From: Clostridium neonatale
Lineage (GTDB): Bacteria > Bacillota > Clostridia > Clostridiales > Clostridiaceae
DNA length: 64,000 nucleotides
Direction of reading: 5' to 3'
Assembly: GCF_001458595.1 (NCBI RefSeq)
Contig: NZ_LN890328.1
Coordinates: 599,736 to 663,735, forward strand
In this document: one piece after another, positions 17,496 to 27,410 of the stretch
Position numbering within the stretch: position 1 is the stretch's first letter
Layout: each line of letters opens with the position of its first letter
The notes under the pieces: generated by a model
What the model was told of the DNA's origin: nothing
The model's input: only the letters and a program-made list of their open reading frames with translations
The model's database searches: none
Made by a program: the position numbers and the translations under genes

Positions 17496-17536
17496 AAGGA
17501 GGTGAATACTACATATTATATTGTAGTAAGCATATG
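17496..17536 (+). promoter_or_regulatory. Structured spacer between Shine-Dalgarno and start codon
   Basis: A near-perfect AAGGAGGTGA (17496-17505) lies 28 bases before the ATG at 17534, too far for normal use. ACTACA (17508-17513) and TGTAGT (17522-17527) form a 6-bp hairpin between them. If it folds, the effective spacing becomes 8 bases. No other in-frame start exists. Confidence 0.55.
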
Positions 17537-18172
17537 AAAAAAATCGTAAGGAATTTAATGATATTTGTTTTAGGGGTTATTGTAAGTTTATCTTCTAGTA
17601 TTAGTATATTTGCTGAAAGTAAAGAAAAAAAACAAGAGTATATGGATTCACATAAAGAAATAATTAAAAGCTTAAAAGAATGTGAAAAAGTATGTGATAT
17701 ACATACAGAAGATATTACTGTTGATTTTTTAAATCAATTTATTTATGCAAATAAGATAAAGATTGGGTTAAGTGAAAACTTAATTAAGTATGGTGACAGT
17801 AAAGAAGTAAGAAATGAAGCTAAAAAATGTATACGTAATTCTCTTGAAAACATTAGTAATGCTGAACCAATATTAGATTGCATAAAAAATAATTTAACAA
17901 AAGATAAGCTCAAAGAAGAAAAATATTTAAAAGAATACCTTGAGATATATAACGAAATGATTGAAGAGATGGAAAATGATTGTAAAGAAGATATTGTTGA
18001 TAGGGTGTTCTTAAAGAATATTATTTGTCATGGTAAATTTACTGTAAAGATGTTAGATAATATAGAAAAATATAATGAAGATAAGGGAATAGTTAAACTT
18101 TATAAAGATTCTAAAAAGAATCAAATAAAAGAAATAAAAAAAATGGAAAAACTATTAGATGAACTTGAATAA
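17534..18172 (+). CDS. Secreted helical protein with conserved-looking cysteines
   Basis: The 212-residue product has a signal peptide (about 8-28, 'MIFVLGVIVSLSSSISIFAE') and an all-helical mature part. Paired Cys occur in 'KECEKVCDIHTED' and single Cys in 'CIRN', 'CIKNN', 'CKED' and 'IICHGK'. The Cys spacing and four-helix look recall small metal- or redox-binding bundles, but I do not recognise the family. It lies 17 bp before an HMA-fold gene and shares its terminator, so the two form an operon. Translation probably depends on the folded spacer upstream. A metal-related role is a hypothesis. Confidence 0.6.
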   Translation: MKKIVRNLMIFVLGVIVSLSSSISIFAESKEKKQEYMDSHKEIIKSLKECEKVCDIHTEDITVDFLNQFIYANKIKIGLSENLIKYGDSKEVRNEAKKCIRNSLENISNAEPILDCIKNNLTKDKLKEEKYLKEYLEIYNEMIEEMENDCKEDIVDRVFLKNIICHGKFTVKMLDNIEKYNEDKGIVKLYKDSKKNQIKEIKKMEKLLDELE

Positions 18173-18189
18173 AGAAGGGAGAAATAAAA

Positions 18190-18393
18190 ATGAAAAAAGA
18201 ACATTATAATGTTAATGGCCTAGCAAATGAAGAAATGAAAACTCAAGTCAAAAATGCACTTGATAAAATTGAAGGGGTTAATAATGTTTGCGTTGATTTA
18301 GCTCGAGGAACCGTAGAGGTTGCTTACAATAATCCTGCAACTAGTCAAGAAATAAAAAAATGCATTGAAAATACCGGGCATGAGGTGGAATAA
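18190..18393 (+). CDS. HMA (copper-chaperone-fold) domain protein lacking the CXXC site
   Basis: The 67-residue length and pattern 'VKNALDKIEGVNNVCVDLAR', 'GTVEVAYNNPATSQEIKKCI' and 'ENTGHEVE' match CopZ-type HMA domains. The metal-binding loop, normally MxCxxC, reads 'VNGLANEEMK' with no Cys. Classical copper binding is therefore unlikely. It may work as a protein-interaction module for the Cys-rich secreted protein upstream, or bind metal through Met or the two other Cys. The ATG has an AAGGGAG site. The fold is confident; the function is unknown. Confidence 0.75.
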   Translation: MKKEHYNVNGLANEEMKTQVKNALDKIEGVNNVCVDLARGTVEVAYNNPATSQEIKKCIENTGHEVE

Positions 18394-18448
18394 TTCGTGG
18401 GGATAAGTGAAAAACTCTCAATCTGTATTAAGTAATAAGGAAATAGAG

Positions 18449-18487
18449 ACTCCTAAAAACATCATTAATGTTTTTAGGAGTTTTTAT
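18449..18487 (+). terminator. Terminator of the HMA operon
   Basis: ACTCCTAAAAACAT pairs with ATGTTTTTAGGAGT around a 5-base loop, then TTTTATT. Confidence 0.88.
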
Positions 18488-18527
18488 TATGGACTTTACT
18501 CTGTTGAGCGAATGCGAAACATAAAAC

Positions 18528-18543
18528 CACTTGCTATGCGGTG
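18528..18543. repeat. Hairpin resembling an IS200/IS605-type end
   Basis: CACTTGCTATGCGGTG folds with a TAT loop and one bulge. It follows GAGCGAATGCGAAACATAAA, a GC-richer patch unlike its neighbours. I recall similar hairpins at the ends of clostridial IS200/IS605-like elements. No transposase is present, so at most it is a relic. Confidence 0.3.
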
Positions 18544-18643
18544 ATTATTATTTATTCACGAAATTATAGAATAAATTTAGAACAATAAAATTTATAATCT
18601 ATATCATATATAGGAACAATAAAATACTGCTAATAAAGAAAGA

Positions 18644-19051
18644 TTATCCTTCTAATATTTTTACATAAAAGGTTCTATTTCGTGGCCCGTCAAATTCACA
18701 AAAATAAACATCTTGCCATGTTCCAAGTATTAAACTGCCATTATGTAGAATTAGAATCTGAGAAACACCTACTGTAGATGATTTTAAATGTGCATGTGAA
18801 TTTCCCTCGAAATGTTTATAATTTTTATCAAATGTTGGATAAACTTTTTCAAATCCATAAATGCAATCATGTACTACATCAGGATCTGCATTTTCATTTA
18901 TTGTAATGCCAGCAGTAGTATGCGGACAGTATAATATAACAATTCCATTAAGTATTTTACTTTGCTTTATATCATCTTTTATATAAGAAGTAATATTTAT
19001 AAAATCCTGCCTATTAGATATTGTTAGTGAATGTTTAAATAAATTTGACAT
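18644..19051 (-). CDS. YjbQ family (UPF0047) protein
   Basis: The 135-residue product has the family core 'VILYCPHTTAGITINENADP' and 'HLKSSTVGVSQILILHNGSL', followed by 'GTWQDVYFCEFDGPRNR'. YjbQ-type proteins have weak thiamine phosphate synthase activity in E. coli and are often named secondary thiamine-phosphate synthase; the physiological role is unsettled. The start is ATG at 19051, since GGAGG lies just before it and covers the alternative ATG at 19066. It is monocistronic and far from the thi operon at 49-53 kb. Confidence 0.88.
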   Translation of the reverse strand: MSNLFKHSLTISNRQDFINITSYIKDDIKQSKILNGIVILYCPHTTAGITINENADPDVVHDCIYGFEKVYPTFDKNYKHFEGNSHAHLKSSTVGVSQILILHNGSLILGTWQDVYFCEFDGPRNRTFYVKILEG

Positions 19052-19242
19052 ACAAACAACCTCCATAAATTAATTATCTATACATAGTATAAAGTATAGA
19101 GCATATTTTTTCTAAGAAACAACTTTTTTATTTAATTTTTAAGTATAAATGAATTTATACTTTATTTATATATTTTAAATTATGTTAATAAATTTATATA
19201 TAACGAAATATACATAATTAATATAAAGGAAGGTGTTGAAGG

Positions 19243-19923
19243 ATGAAAAGTAATAAACTAAAAAAAATATCACAAATATTATGTATTGGCGTTATTTTAA
19301 CTACTGTATCTGAATGCAGTGTGCAGGCATCACCATCTACTGGATGGGTAAAGAAGAATAATGACTGGTATTATTATAATGGTGGACATAAATCTACTGG
19401 ATGGATAAAAAGTGATGGTTTATGGTATTATTTATCGCCAAATTCAGGGCAAATGCAGACAGGATGGATACAAGATAATGGAGCATGGTATTATTTGAAT
19501 AATTCTGGGGTAATGGTAACAAATGTGTACATTGGACAATTCTATATAGGACCTAATGGAAAGTGGATTCAAGACGGGTGGGATAGTGGAAGTAGCAAGG
19601 ATAATAAAAAAGATAAAGAAATTACCCTAGAAGAAGCCCAAAAAATAATGTATAAGGAAGATAAAGATTATCTAGCATGGATGATTAATAAAGGTTATAC
19701 TGTTATTGCTGGAAGTAAGGGAAAAAATGAAACACTAATCGAAAATTATGGTATTAATGAAACTGTATATTCATTTTATATAGAGAATTCTGAATATGTA
19801 GAATCTGTGATCTTTGTAGGAGCAAAAAGCAAGAAAGTATATAGAACTAGTGGAAATGTCGGAAATTCAGTTTATGTTATAAGCAACAATAAAAAAGTAC
19901 AAGAATATAAATATTATTCATAA
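19243..19923 (+). CDS. Secreted protein with three choline-binding-type repeats and a novel C-terminal domain
   Basis: A signal peptide (residues 5-29) is followed by wall-binding repeats 'GWVKKNNDWYYYNGGHKSTG', 'GWIKSDGLWYYLSPNSGQMQ' and 'GWIQDNGAWYYLNNSGVM'. After a Ser/Lys/Asp linker come about 100 residues ('TLEEAQKIMYKEDKDYLAWM' onward) with no recognised family. The ATG has an AAGGAAGG site. The repeats anchor it to wall teichoic acid or choline; the C-terminal domain probably carries the function. It shares repeat type with the gene at 4179. Confidence 0.85.
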   Translation: MKSNKLKKISQILCIGVILTTVSECSVQASPSTGWVKKNNDWYYYNGGHKSTGWIKSDGLWYYLSPNSGQMQTGWIQDNGAWYYLNNSGVMVTNVYIGQFYIGPNGKWIQDGWDSGSSKDNKKDKEITLEEAQKIMYKEDKDYLAWMINKGYTVIAGSKGKNETLIENYGINETVYSFYIENSEYVESVIFVGAKSKKVYRTSGNVGNSVYVISNNKKVQEYKYYS

Positions 19924-20464
19924 TTATAATATTTATAAATAATTAAATTACTATTTTTTAATAATCGATTATCAATGAAATATAAAGTAATTTAGGTGAT
20001 TTTATATGTTAAAATAAAGTTACAGGCAGTTCTTTATCTTCATTGGTAATTGAATTGATACTTATTTATTAGTAATTATTTTTTTTGAGAGACATTATTA
20101 TAATAATTTAAATCATTAAATTTTTTATAAATAATTTTATTACAGGAGTCATTACCTACCTCATTTGATTTAAAACAAACAAGTGCAACTTCTTATATGT
20201 ATCTTATCTAAGGTTTAAATTCTCATGCCTGGAATTTGCACCTATATAATTGTATATGTAATCATAATAATCAATTTTACGTAAGTTGTAATTAATATTT
20301 ATTCGCCTTTATTTAAAATATTACAAATATCCTATAATAAGATGTACAAATATACAAAAATATTAATAAAAAATCATAAAAACTATGTAGAAGAAATTAA
20401 TTTTAGTAAGAACTATGAAAATGAGATATAATAATATATATTTAGTGTTGAGAGGAGAATTATA
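19924..20464. other. Gene-free stretch, 541 bp
   Basis: No coding frame, terminator or riboswitch core was recognised on either strand. A weak complementary pair GTGCAA/TTGCAC spans about 20190-20248 within a slightly GC-richer patch. The segment 20340-20460 looks like promoter DNA for the peptidase gene. Confidence 0.5.
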
Positions 20465-21340
20465 TTGAGTTTGCTAAAATGTGGAGATGCAGTTGGAATT
20501 ATTGCATGTTCAAATGGATTAAGTTTAGAATCAAAGGTATATTTAAATAATCTTAAAAAAATACTAAATGGGTTAGGATTAAAAGTAGTCTTTAGTGAAA
20601 AATTATTTAAAGAGAAAGATATATTTAATGGAACAAATATTGAAAAAGCACAAGTACTTATGAGATTTTTTAAAGATAAGGATATAAAAGTTATATTTGA
20701 TGTTTCAGGTGGGGATTTAGCCAATGGTATTTTAGAATATTTAAATTTTGAAGATATCAAAAACAACCCTAAACCATTTTTTGGATACAGTGATCTTTCG
20801 GTAGTGTTAAATTCATTATATTCAAAATCTAATGTATGTTCTTATTTATATCAAATAAGAAACTTAATAGGTAATGATTCAGAAAATCAAATAAAAAATT
20901 TTAAAAATACATTTATTGAGAAGAAAGATAATTCTTTATTAACATTTAATTATAGATGGATCCAAGGAGAAGAAATGGAGGGTATTGTGATTGGTGGAAA
21001 TATAAGATGCTTTTTAAAGCTGGCAGGCACGGAGTATATGCCAGATTTCAATAATAAAATATTGTTTTTAGAAAGTTTAAGTGGTAATGTAGCTAAAATG
21101 AGTACATATATAAATCAATACAAGCAGATTGGTGCTTTTGATAATATAAAAGGAATAATACTTGGAAATTTTACTGAGATGGAAGATAATAATTATTCAC
21201 CCAATATTGCTGAGCTAATAAAAGGTACTATAAATAATGCAAATATTCCTATAATTAAAACTGAGGAAATAGGTCATAAAGGAAATTCTAAATGCATTAT
21301 TATAGGTGAAAAGGTAAGGTTTAAAAATAAAAGAAATTAA
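20465..21340 (+). CDS. Peptidase family S66 (LD-carboxypeptidase / MccF-like)
   Basis: S66 enzymes cleave L,D bonds in murein tetrapeptides during recycling, or inactivate microcin C-like compounds. The 291-residue product has the N-terminal core 'GDAVGIIACSNGL', 'IFDVSGGDLANGILEYLNFE', the nucleophile-type motif 'FFGYSDLSVVLNSL' and the C-terminal 'IVIGGNIRCFLKLAGTEYMP', 'LFLESLSGNVAKM' and 'GIILGNFTEME'. The TTG start has GAGAGGAGA. It is slightly shorter than LdcA. The recycling versus immunity role cannot be settled; no peptide antibiotic genes are near. Confidence 0.88.
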   Translation: MSLLKCGDAVGIIACSNGLSLESKVYLNNLKKILNGLGLKVVFSEKLFKEKDIFNGTNIEKAQVLMRFFKDKDIKVIFDVSGGDLANGILEYLNFEDIKNNPKPFFGYSDLSVVLNSLYSKSNVCSYLYQIRNLIGNDSENQIKNFKNTFIEKKDNSLLTFNYRWIQGEEMEGIVIGGNIRCFLKLAGTEYMPDFNNKILFLESLSGNVAKMSTYINQYKQIGAFDNIKGIILGNFTEMEDNNYSPNIAELIKGTINNANIPIIKTEEIGHKGNSKCIIIGEKVRFKNKRN

Positions 21341-21457
21341 AAAGATGATGAAAAAATAATTTTTAAATAAATTTTTATTACATGTGTTTAATACGATAGG
21401 CATTAAAAAAGCGCAATCGTGTAGTTGTAATCATAATTTTTGAAAGGAGAGATTTAT

Positions 21458-22648
21458 ATGGAATATGATTTTCAAACGTTGGTATCAAGAAAAGGTCTTG
21501 GATCAGCTAAATGGAATATAATAGAGGGATTGAAAGATGATGGCGAGGAGGAAGTAATACCATTTTCAGTTGCAGATATGGAATTTAAAAATGCACCAGA
21601 AATAATTGAAGGCTTAAAAGAATATGTGGATTCTGCTATATACGGATATACTGAGGCTACTAAAAAATATTATGATTCAGTATGCAGTTGGATGGAAAAA
21701 AGACACGACTACAAAATCGAACCAGAATGGATAGTTGAATTTCCAGGGGTAGTTCCAGCACTACATATAATAGTACAGGCTCTTACAAATATAAATGATG
21801 GTGTTATAGTAATGACTCCAGTATATTACCCTTTCTATAAAGTAATAAATATACATGGTAGAAAGATCATAAAAAATCAACTTATATATGATAAAGGTAA
21901 GTATGCTATAGATTTTAAAGATCTTGAAGAAAAAGCAAGTAGGGAAGATACTAAGCTTATTATATTATGTAATCCTCATAATCCTGTAGGTAGAGTATGG
22001 ACAATAGATGAACTAAAAAAAGTAGGAGAAATATGTATAAAAAATAATGTATTGGTTATATCTGATGAAATACATTTTGATCTTATTATGGAAGAATATA
22101 AACATACTGTATTTAGTACAATTTCTAAGGAATTTGAGGAAAACTCAATTATCTGTACAGCGCCAAGTAAAACATTCAATTTGGCAGGACTTCAAGTATC
22201 TAATATAATAATCGCAAATAAAAACATAAGAGAAATAGTTAAAAAAGAGCGTGAAAAATCTGGATTCCCTAGATTAAATACATTTGGATTTAAAGCATGT
22301 GAATTAGCGTATACAAAGTGTGAAAATTGGCTAGATGAGCTTCTAAAAGTATTAAATGAAAATAGGAAATTTGTAAAAGAATTTTTGAATAAAAACATTC
22401 CAGAAGTTCAAGTAATACCACTTGAGGGAACATATCTTCAATGGCTTGATTTTAGAAAATTAGAAAGTGATTATGTTAAATTGCAAGATTTTATGGAAAA
22501 TGAAGCAAAACTCTTTTTAGATGAAGGTTATATTTTCGGAAAAGAAGGTCAAGGATTTGAAAGAATAAACATAGCATGCCCAAAACATATTTTAGAAAAG
22601 TCATTAAATAGGTTTTTGGAAGCTGTAAATAGAGTGTATAAAAAATAA
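21458..22648 (+). CDS. MalY/PatB-type PLP-dependent C-S lyase
   Basis: A fold-type I PLP enzyme of the MalY/PatB (cystathionine beta-lyase) branch, it splits cystathionine to homocysteine, pyruvate and ammonia. The N-terminal 'GSAKWN' and 'PFSVADMEFKNAPEIIEGLK' are diagnostic, as are 'CNPHNPVGRVW', 'ISDEIHFDL' and the PLP lysine in 'APSKTFNLAGLQ' near residue 232. The 396-residue length is normal. The start is ATG at 21458, set by GAAAGGAGAG. It is monocistronic with a terminator at 22709. Confidence 0.92.
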   Translation: MEYDFQTLVSRKGLGSAKWNIIEGLKDDGEEEVIPFSVADMEFKNAPEIIEGLKEYVDSAIYGYTEATKKYYDSVCSWMEKRHDYKIEPEWIVEFPGVVPALHIIVQALTNINDGVIVMTPVYYPFYKVINIHGRKIIKNQLIYDKGKYAIDFKDLEEKASREDTKLIILCNPHNPVGRVWTIDELKKVGEICIKNNVLVISDEIHFDLIMEEYKHTVFSTISKEFEENSIICTAPSKTFNLAGLQVSNIIIANKNIREIVKKEREKSGFPRLNTFGFKACELAYTKCENWLDELLKVLNENRKFVKEFLNKNIPEVQVIPLEGTYLQWLDFRKLESDYVKLQDFMENEAKLFLDEGYIFGKEGQGFERINIACPKHILEKSLNRFLEAVNRVYKK

Positions 22649-22708
22649 AGATATTTTATATTAAGGATCAATTTATTGAATAATTATAATAAATTATATA
22701 AAATATGT

Positions 22709-22746
22709 AAGGGAGATGGTGAGTATAAAAAGCATCTCCTTTTAAA
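22709..22746 (+). terminator. Terminator-like hairpin after MalY gene
   Basis: AAGGGAGATG pairs with CATCTCCTTT with one mismatch and a T-rich tail. Confidence 0.55.
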
Positions 22747-22776
22747 TTGTGTATTTATAGTAAAGGGGATAGTACA

Positions 22777-23175
22777 ATGGGAATTGATTTTAGGATATCA
22801 TCATTATATATTTGTGTAGATGATATGACGCGTGCAATTAATTTTTATGAAGAATTATTTGATCAAAAGGTTACAGTAAGAGATGAAATTTATAGTGTAT
22901 TTGATATAAATGGGTTTAGATACGGCTTATTTAATTATAAAAAGATGAATGAAAAGCATACTTTTGGCAATAATTGTTTACCAAGTATTGAAGTAAGTGA
23001 TTTAAATGAATTTACTGAAAAACTTAAAATTTTAAAAAGTGAAATAGTATTTCCAATAACTAAGATAGGTTCTAATTATGTTTTGGAGTTTGTTGATAGT
23101 GAAGGAAATAATATAGAAGCAACATTTCCTATTAATACATACAATAATATTGAAGCTGAAAAAATAGATATATAA
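22777..23175 (+). CDS. VOC (glyoxalase/bleomycin-resistance fold) protein
   Basis: The 132-residue single-module VOC protein contains 'ISSLYICVDDMTRAINFYEE' and 'LFDQKVTV' at the start and 'VLEFVDSEGNNIEAT' at the end, the beta-alpha-beta-beta-beta pattern with a terminal metal-ligand Glu. The start is ATG at 22777, placed by AAAGGGG. Substrate unknown; it could be a small-molecule lyase or a binding protein. Monocistronic. Confidence 0.8.
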   Translation: MGIDFRISSLYICVDDMTRAINFYEELFDQKVTVRDEIYSVFDINGFRYGLFNYKKMNEKHTFGNNCLPSIEVSDLNEFTEKLKILKSEIVFPITKIGSNYVLEFVDSEGNNIEATFPINTYNNIEAEKIDI

Positions 23176-23187
23176 TAAAAGTACATA

Positions 23188-23216
23188 TTGACAAAATAAA
23201 GTCATTAATATATTAT
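23188..23216 (+). promoter_or_regulatory. Sigma-A promoter of the valS T-box leader
   Basis: TTGACA (23188-23193), a 17-base spacer and TATTAT (23211-23216) lie just ahead of the T-box. Confidence 0.75.
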
Positions 23217-23239
23217 AAAGATAATTTCAAAATTATATA

Positions 23240-23556
23240 AAAGCATTGAAAAAGAGGAGTAAAAATTGGAAACATGGTAGGAAGCTTGCAGATAATAATG
23301 TGAGTAGTACTGTTTTTTATGAGTTATATAATTCATAAAAATATTCAGAGAGAGGGATTAGGTGAAAGCCCTTATGTGGAAGATTTTGAAGGTAGCTTTT
23401 GAGCTTCTTTAGTGAAAATAACAGTAGCTAAAGACGGTTTTTCTAAATCGTTATTTAAATTAAGAGTCCCTTAGAGCATGATTTTATCTGCTTACGTGGA
23501 AATAAAGGTGGTACCGCGAGTTTTCGTCCTTTTATAGGATTGAAAGCTTTTTTTAT
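23240..23556 (+). ncRNA. T-box riboswitch controlling valS
   Basis: The T-box core AAAGGTGGTACCGCG (23504-23518) is unmistakable. Stem I features upstream include the AGAGAG-GG-GGTGAAAGCCC distal motif (about 23346-23371) and a GAAG-GTA-GC segment where GTA (23392-23394) would be the valine specifier. A terminator arm TTTTCGTCCT/AGGATTGAAA with a T run follows the core. Uncharged tRNA-Val should pair with the specifier and the core and permit transcription of valS. The specifier call is inferred from position and the downstream gene. Confidence 0.93.
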
Positions 23557-23673
23557 TTATAGCTAATATTTTTAGAAATTTAACAATCAACAAGAGACTT
23601 TTATTAAAAAAATAATTTATAACTGTCAATTATCAGATGTTAACTGTCAACTAAAATAAATGGAGGAATAAAA

Positions 23674-26316
23674 ATGTCAGAGATCAAGAACATATCAACT
23701 ACATATGATCCAAAAGAATTTGAAGAAAGAATTTATAAGAATTGGGAGGATAAAGGATATTTTACACCTGTAATAGATAAAAGCAAAAAGCCATTTACTA
23801 TTGTAATGCCGCCTCCAAATATAACAGGTCAGCTTCATTTAGGCCACGCATTTGATGATACTCTTCAAGATATGCTTATAAGATTTAAGAGAATGCAAGG
23901 GTATTGTACATTATGGCTTCCAGGTGAAGACCATGCATCTATTGCAACAGAAGTTAAGGTTGCAAATAAGTTAGCTGAAGAAGGCTATGATAAAAAAGAA
24001 ATGGGAAGAGAAGCGTTCCTTGAAAAAGTTTGGGAGTGGAGCGATAAGTATAGAGCCACAATAAGAAATCAAGTTAAAAAGCTTGGAGTATCTGCCGACT
24101 TTACAAGAGAAGCATTTACAATGGATGAAAATTTAAGTGCAGCTGTAAAGCATGTATTCGTTAAGCTTTATAATGAAGGACTTATTTATCAAGGAAATAG
24201 AATAACTAATTGGTGTACTCATTGTCAAACTGCACTTTCAGATGCAGAAATTGAATATGAAGAACAAGCGGGACATTTCTGGCATATAAATTATCCACTT
24301 GCTGATGGTTCTGGATTCTTAGAAATTGCAACAACTAGACCAGAAACATTACTTGGAGATAGTGGCGTAGCTGTTAATCCTAATGATGAAAGATATAAAC
24401 ATCTTATAGGAAAGACTGTAATATTACCACTTGTAAATAGAGAAATTCCTATAGTTGGTGATGACTATGTTGATTTAGAATTTGGTACTGGTGCAGTTAA
24501 GATGACTCCAGCTCATGATCCTAACGATTTTGAAGTAGGTAAGAGACATAATCTTGAAATCATAAGAGTTATGGATGATAAGGGAATTATCAATGAAAAA
24601 GGCGGAAAATACAAAGGCTTAGACAGATATGAAGCTAGAAAAGCAATTGTTAAAGATTTAGAAGAAGCAGGACTTTTAGTTAAAGTTAAAGATCATACAC
24701 ATAATGTTGGAACACATGATAGATGTGGAACTACAGTAGAGCCTATAATATCAAAACAATGGTATGTTAAGATGGCAGATCTTGCAAAGCCAGCAATTGA
24801 TGTAGTTAAAGAAGGAAAAACAAAATTTGTTCCAGAAAGATTTGATAAAACTTATTTTAATTGGATGGAAAATATTCAAGACTGGTGTATTTCAAGACAA
24901 TTATGGTGGGGCCACAGAATACCTGTTTACTATTGTCAGGACTGTGGTGAAATGATGGTTGTTGAAGAAACACCAACTAAATGTTCTAAATGTGGAAGTA
25001 CTAATATAAAACAGGATGAAGATGTGCTTGATACTTGGTTCTCATCTGCATTATGGCCATTTTCAACACTTGGCTGGCCAAATAAAACAGAAGATCTAGA
25101 ATATTTCTATCCAAATAGCGTATTAGTTACAGGCCATGATATTATATTTTTCTGGGTAGCAAGAATGATATTCTCAGGACTTCACTGTATGGGTGAAACT
25201 CCATTTAACACAGTTCTTATACATGGACTTATAAGAGATTCTCAAGGTAGAAAGATGAGTAAGTCTTTAGGTAATGGTGTAGATCCACTTGAAGTTATTG
25301 AAGAATATGGTGCTGATGCATTAAGATTTATGATTGCAACTGGTAATGCTCCAGGAAATGATATGAGATACTATCCAGAAAGAGTTGAAGCATCAAGAAA
25401 CTTTGCTAATAAGATCTGGAATGCATCAAGATTTGTTATGATGAATCTTGATAAGGGTATAATGAATAAATATAAAGACTGCAAGGATTATTCATTAGCA
25501 GATAAATATATACTTTCAAAGATGAATACAGTAGTTAAAGAAGTTACTGAAAACATGGAAAAATTCGAACTTGGAATTGCTATGCAAAAGGTTAACGACT
25601 TTATGTGGACTGAATTCTGTGACTGGTATATAGAACTTGTTAAACCAGTATTTTATGGTGAGGACGAAAAAGCTAAGGGCGTAGTTTACAATGTTTTAAG
25701 CACTGTTTTAGTTACAGGACTTAAATTATTACATCCAGCAATGCCATTTATAACAGAAGAAATATTCACTCACTTAACTGATGAAGAAACAATAACAACA
25801 TCGAGCTGGCCTGAATATGATGAAGCTTTATTAGATGAAAAAGCTGAAAGTGATATGGGATATATAATTGAAGCAATTAAAGGATTAAGAAATGTAAGAG
25901 CTGAAATGAATGTACCACCATCAAGAAAGGCTAAAGTTATATGCTATATTTCAGATGAAGCTAAAGAAGCCTTTAATGTAGGTACATCTTATATTGAAAA
26001 ATTAGCTTCAGCATCAGAAGTTGAATTTATAGCTGATAAATCTAATGTACCAGCTAATGCTGTATCACTTGTTGTTAAGGGTGGAGAATTATTTATGCCG
26101 CTTCTTGACCTTGTAGATAAAGAAAAAGAACTTGAAAGATTAAATAAAGAAGTTAAAAAGCTTGAAGGCGAAATAGAAAGAATAGACAAGAAATTGGGAA
26201 ATGCTGGCTTTGTGGCTAAAGCACCTGAAGCTGTTGTTAATGCAGAAAAAGAAAAGAGAAGTAAGTATGTAGAAATGCTTGAAGCTGTTAAAGTGAGAAT
26301 AGATGCTTTAAATTAA
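23674..26316 (+). CDS. valS: Valyl-tRNA synthetase
   Basis: It charges tRNA-Val. The 880-residue class I synthetase has the HIGH-type box '[13 protein letters not shown]' near residue 48, the CP1 editing domain ('[10 protein letters not shown]', '[20 protein letters not shown]'), Zn-type Cys pairs 'CQDCGE' and 'CSKCGS', and KMSKS in '[11 protein letters not shown]' near 527. An anticodon-binding domain and a C-terminal coiled coil ('[20 protein letters not shown]') complete it. The ATG has a GGAGGA site. Its leader is a T-box. Confidence 0.98.
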   Translation: MSEIKNISTTYDPKEFEERIYKNWEDKGYFTPVIDKSKKPFTIVMPPPNITGQLHLGHAFDDTLQDMLIRFKRMQGYCTLWLPGEDHASIATEVKVANKLAEEGYDKKEMGREAFLEKVWEWSDKYRATIRNQVKKLGVSADFTREAFTMDENLSAAVKHVFVKLYNEGLIYQGNRITNWCTHCQTALSDAEIEYEEQAGHFWHINYPLADGSGFLEIATTRPETLLGDSGVAVNPNDERYKHLIGKTVILPLVNREIPIVGDDYVDLEFGTGAVKMTPAHDPNDFEVGKRHNLEIIRVMDDKGIINEKGGKYKGLDRYEARKAIVKDLEEAGLLVKVKDHTHNVGTHDRCGTTVEPIISKQWYVKMADLAKPAIDVVKEGKTKFVPERFDKTYFNWMENIQDWCISRQLWWGHRIPVYYCQDCGEMMVVEETPTKCSKCGSTNIKQDEDVLDTWFSSALWPFSTLGWPNKTEDLEYFYPNSVLVTGHDIIFFWVARMIFSGLHCMGETPFNTVLIHGLIRDSQGRKMSKSLGNGVDPLEVIEEYGADALRFMIATGNAPGNDMRYYPERVEASRNFANKIWNASRFVMMNLDKGIMNKYKDCKDYSLADKYILSKMNTVVKEVTENMEKFELGIAMQKVNDFMWTEFCDWYIELVKPVFYGEDEKAKGVVYNVLSTVLVTGLKLLHPAMPFITEEIFTHLTDEETITTSSWPEYDEALLDEKAESDMGYIIEAIKGLRNVRAEMNVPPSRKAKVICYISDEAKEAFNVGTSYIEKLASASEVEFIADKSNVPANAVSLVVKGGELFMPLLDLVDKEKELERLNKEVKKLEGEIERIDKKLGNAGFVAKAPEAVVNAEKEKRSKYVEMLEAVKVRIDALN

Positions 26317-26334
26317 TAATTAAATGACAAATAT

Positions 26335-26376
26335 AAAAATCTTATGTAGTTTAACTGCATAAGATTTTTATATTTT
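26335..26376 (+). terminator. Terminator after valS
   Basis: AAAAATCTTATG pairs with CATAAGATTTTT around an 11-base loop. Confidence 0.88.
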
Positions 26377-26474
26377 AAGCCTATTATGTGATTAACTAAT
26401 GGTAATAAAGGTTAAGTATAAATAATATATTAAATTATAATATATTAATCAGGTTTATTACTGAGGGGGAAATC

Positions 26475-27320
26475 ATGGGACGAAGTAAAACAAAGAAAAA
26501 TCTATTTAATTTAATTTTTTGGATAACTTTATCTATACTATTTAATATTTATATATTTTATAGCAGGGGAGAAATAGCAGCAGTTGAGTATTTTGGAGGG
26601 TATATAGTTGAAATGTCATTAAGTTTGGATAATTTATTTTTATTTTTAATGATATTTTCTAGCTTTGGAATACAAAAAGATTATCAGGAACGTGTTCTGC
26701 TTTATGGAGTTATTGGTGCAATGATACTTAGACTTATTTTTATTTTAGTGGGTGTAACAATAATAAGCAAATTTCATTTTGTTCTTTCAATATTTGGTTT
26801 TATATTGCTTTATAGCGGTTTTAATATGTTTTTTAATAATAATAAACATATAGATTTTCATGATAATTTTTCAGTGAAAATCCTTAGAAAGATAATGCCT
26901 GTTACAAATGTTCTATATGATAATAATTTTTTTGTAAAAAAGAATAAGATATTATATGCAACACCATTGTTTGTAGTACTTTTAATAATAGAATTTTCTG
27001 ATATTATCTTTGCAATAGATTCAATACCAGCTATATTTTCAATAACTACAGATACATTTATAGTTTATACATCTAATATTTTTGCAATACTTGGACTTAG
27101 AAGTATGTACTATATATTAGAAGAAATGAATGATATGTTTAGATTTATGAAGTATGGAGTTGGATGCATACTAATTTTTACTGGAATTAAACTTGTAATA
27201 TTGCTCTTTGGAATAGAAATTTCAGTTACTAATTCAGTACTTTTTATAATAATAATTTTATTATCTAGTATATTAATTTCATTAATATTTGATAAAAGTT
27301 ATATTCGAAATCACAAATAG
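26475..27320 (+). CDS. TerC/Alx family integral membrane protein
   Basis: The 281-residue protein has about eight hydrophobic segments. It shows the TerC signature 'EMSLSLDNLFLFLMIFSSFG' near residues 46-65 and the second acidic motif 'IIEFSDIIFAIDSIPAIFSI' near 173-192. Family members export Mn2+ or help metal loading of secreted proteins; the tellurite link is historical. The ATG has a GAGGGGG site. It is monocistronic, with no ter cluster around it. A role in metal homeostasis is inferred from the family. Confidence 0.9.
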   Translation: MGRSKTKKNLFNLIFWITLSILFNIYIFYSRGEIAAVEYFGGYIVEMSLSLDNLFLFLMIFSSFGIQKDYQERVLLYGVIGAMILRLIFILVGVTIISKFHFVLSIFGFILLYSGFNMFFNNNKHIDFHDNFSVKILRKIMPVTNVLYDNNFFVKKNKILYATPLFVVLLIIEFSDIIFAIDSIPAIFSITTDTFIVYTSNIFAILGLRSMYYILEEMNDMFRFMKYGVGCILIFTGIKLVILLFGIEISVTNSVLFIIIILLSSILISLIFDKSYIRNHK

Positions 27321-27410
27321 TTATATATGGTTTGCTTGAAGAATAGCAATAAGTAGGATAAAATTTAGTAAATGATAAAAATAAATTTTTATGAGGATGA
27401 GGTTTACAAA

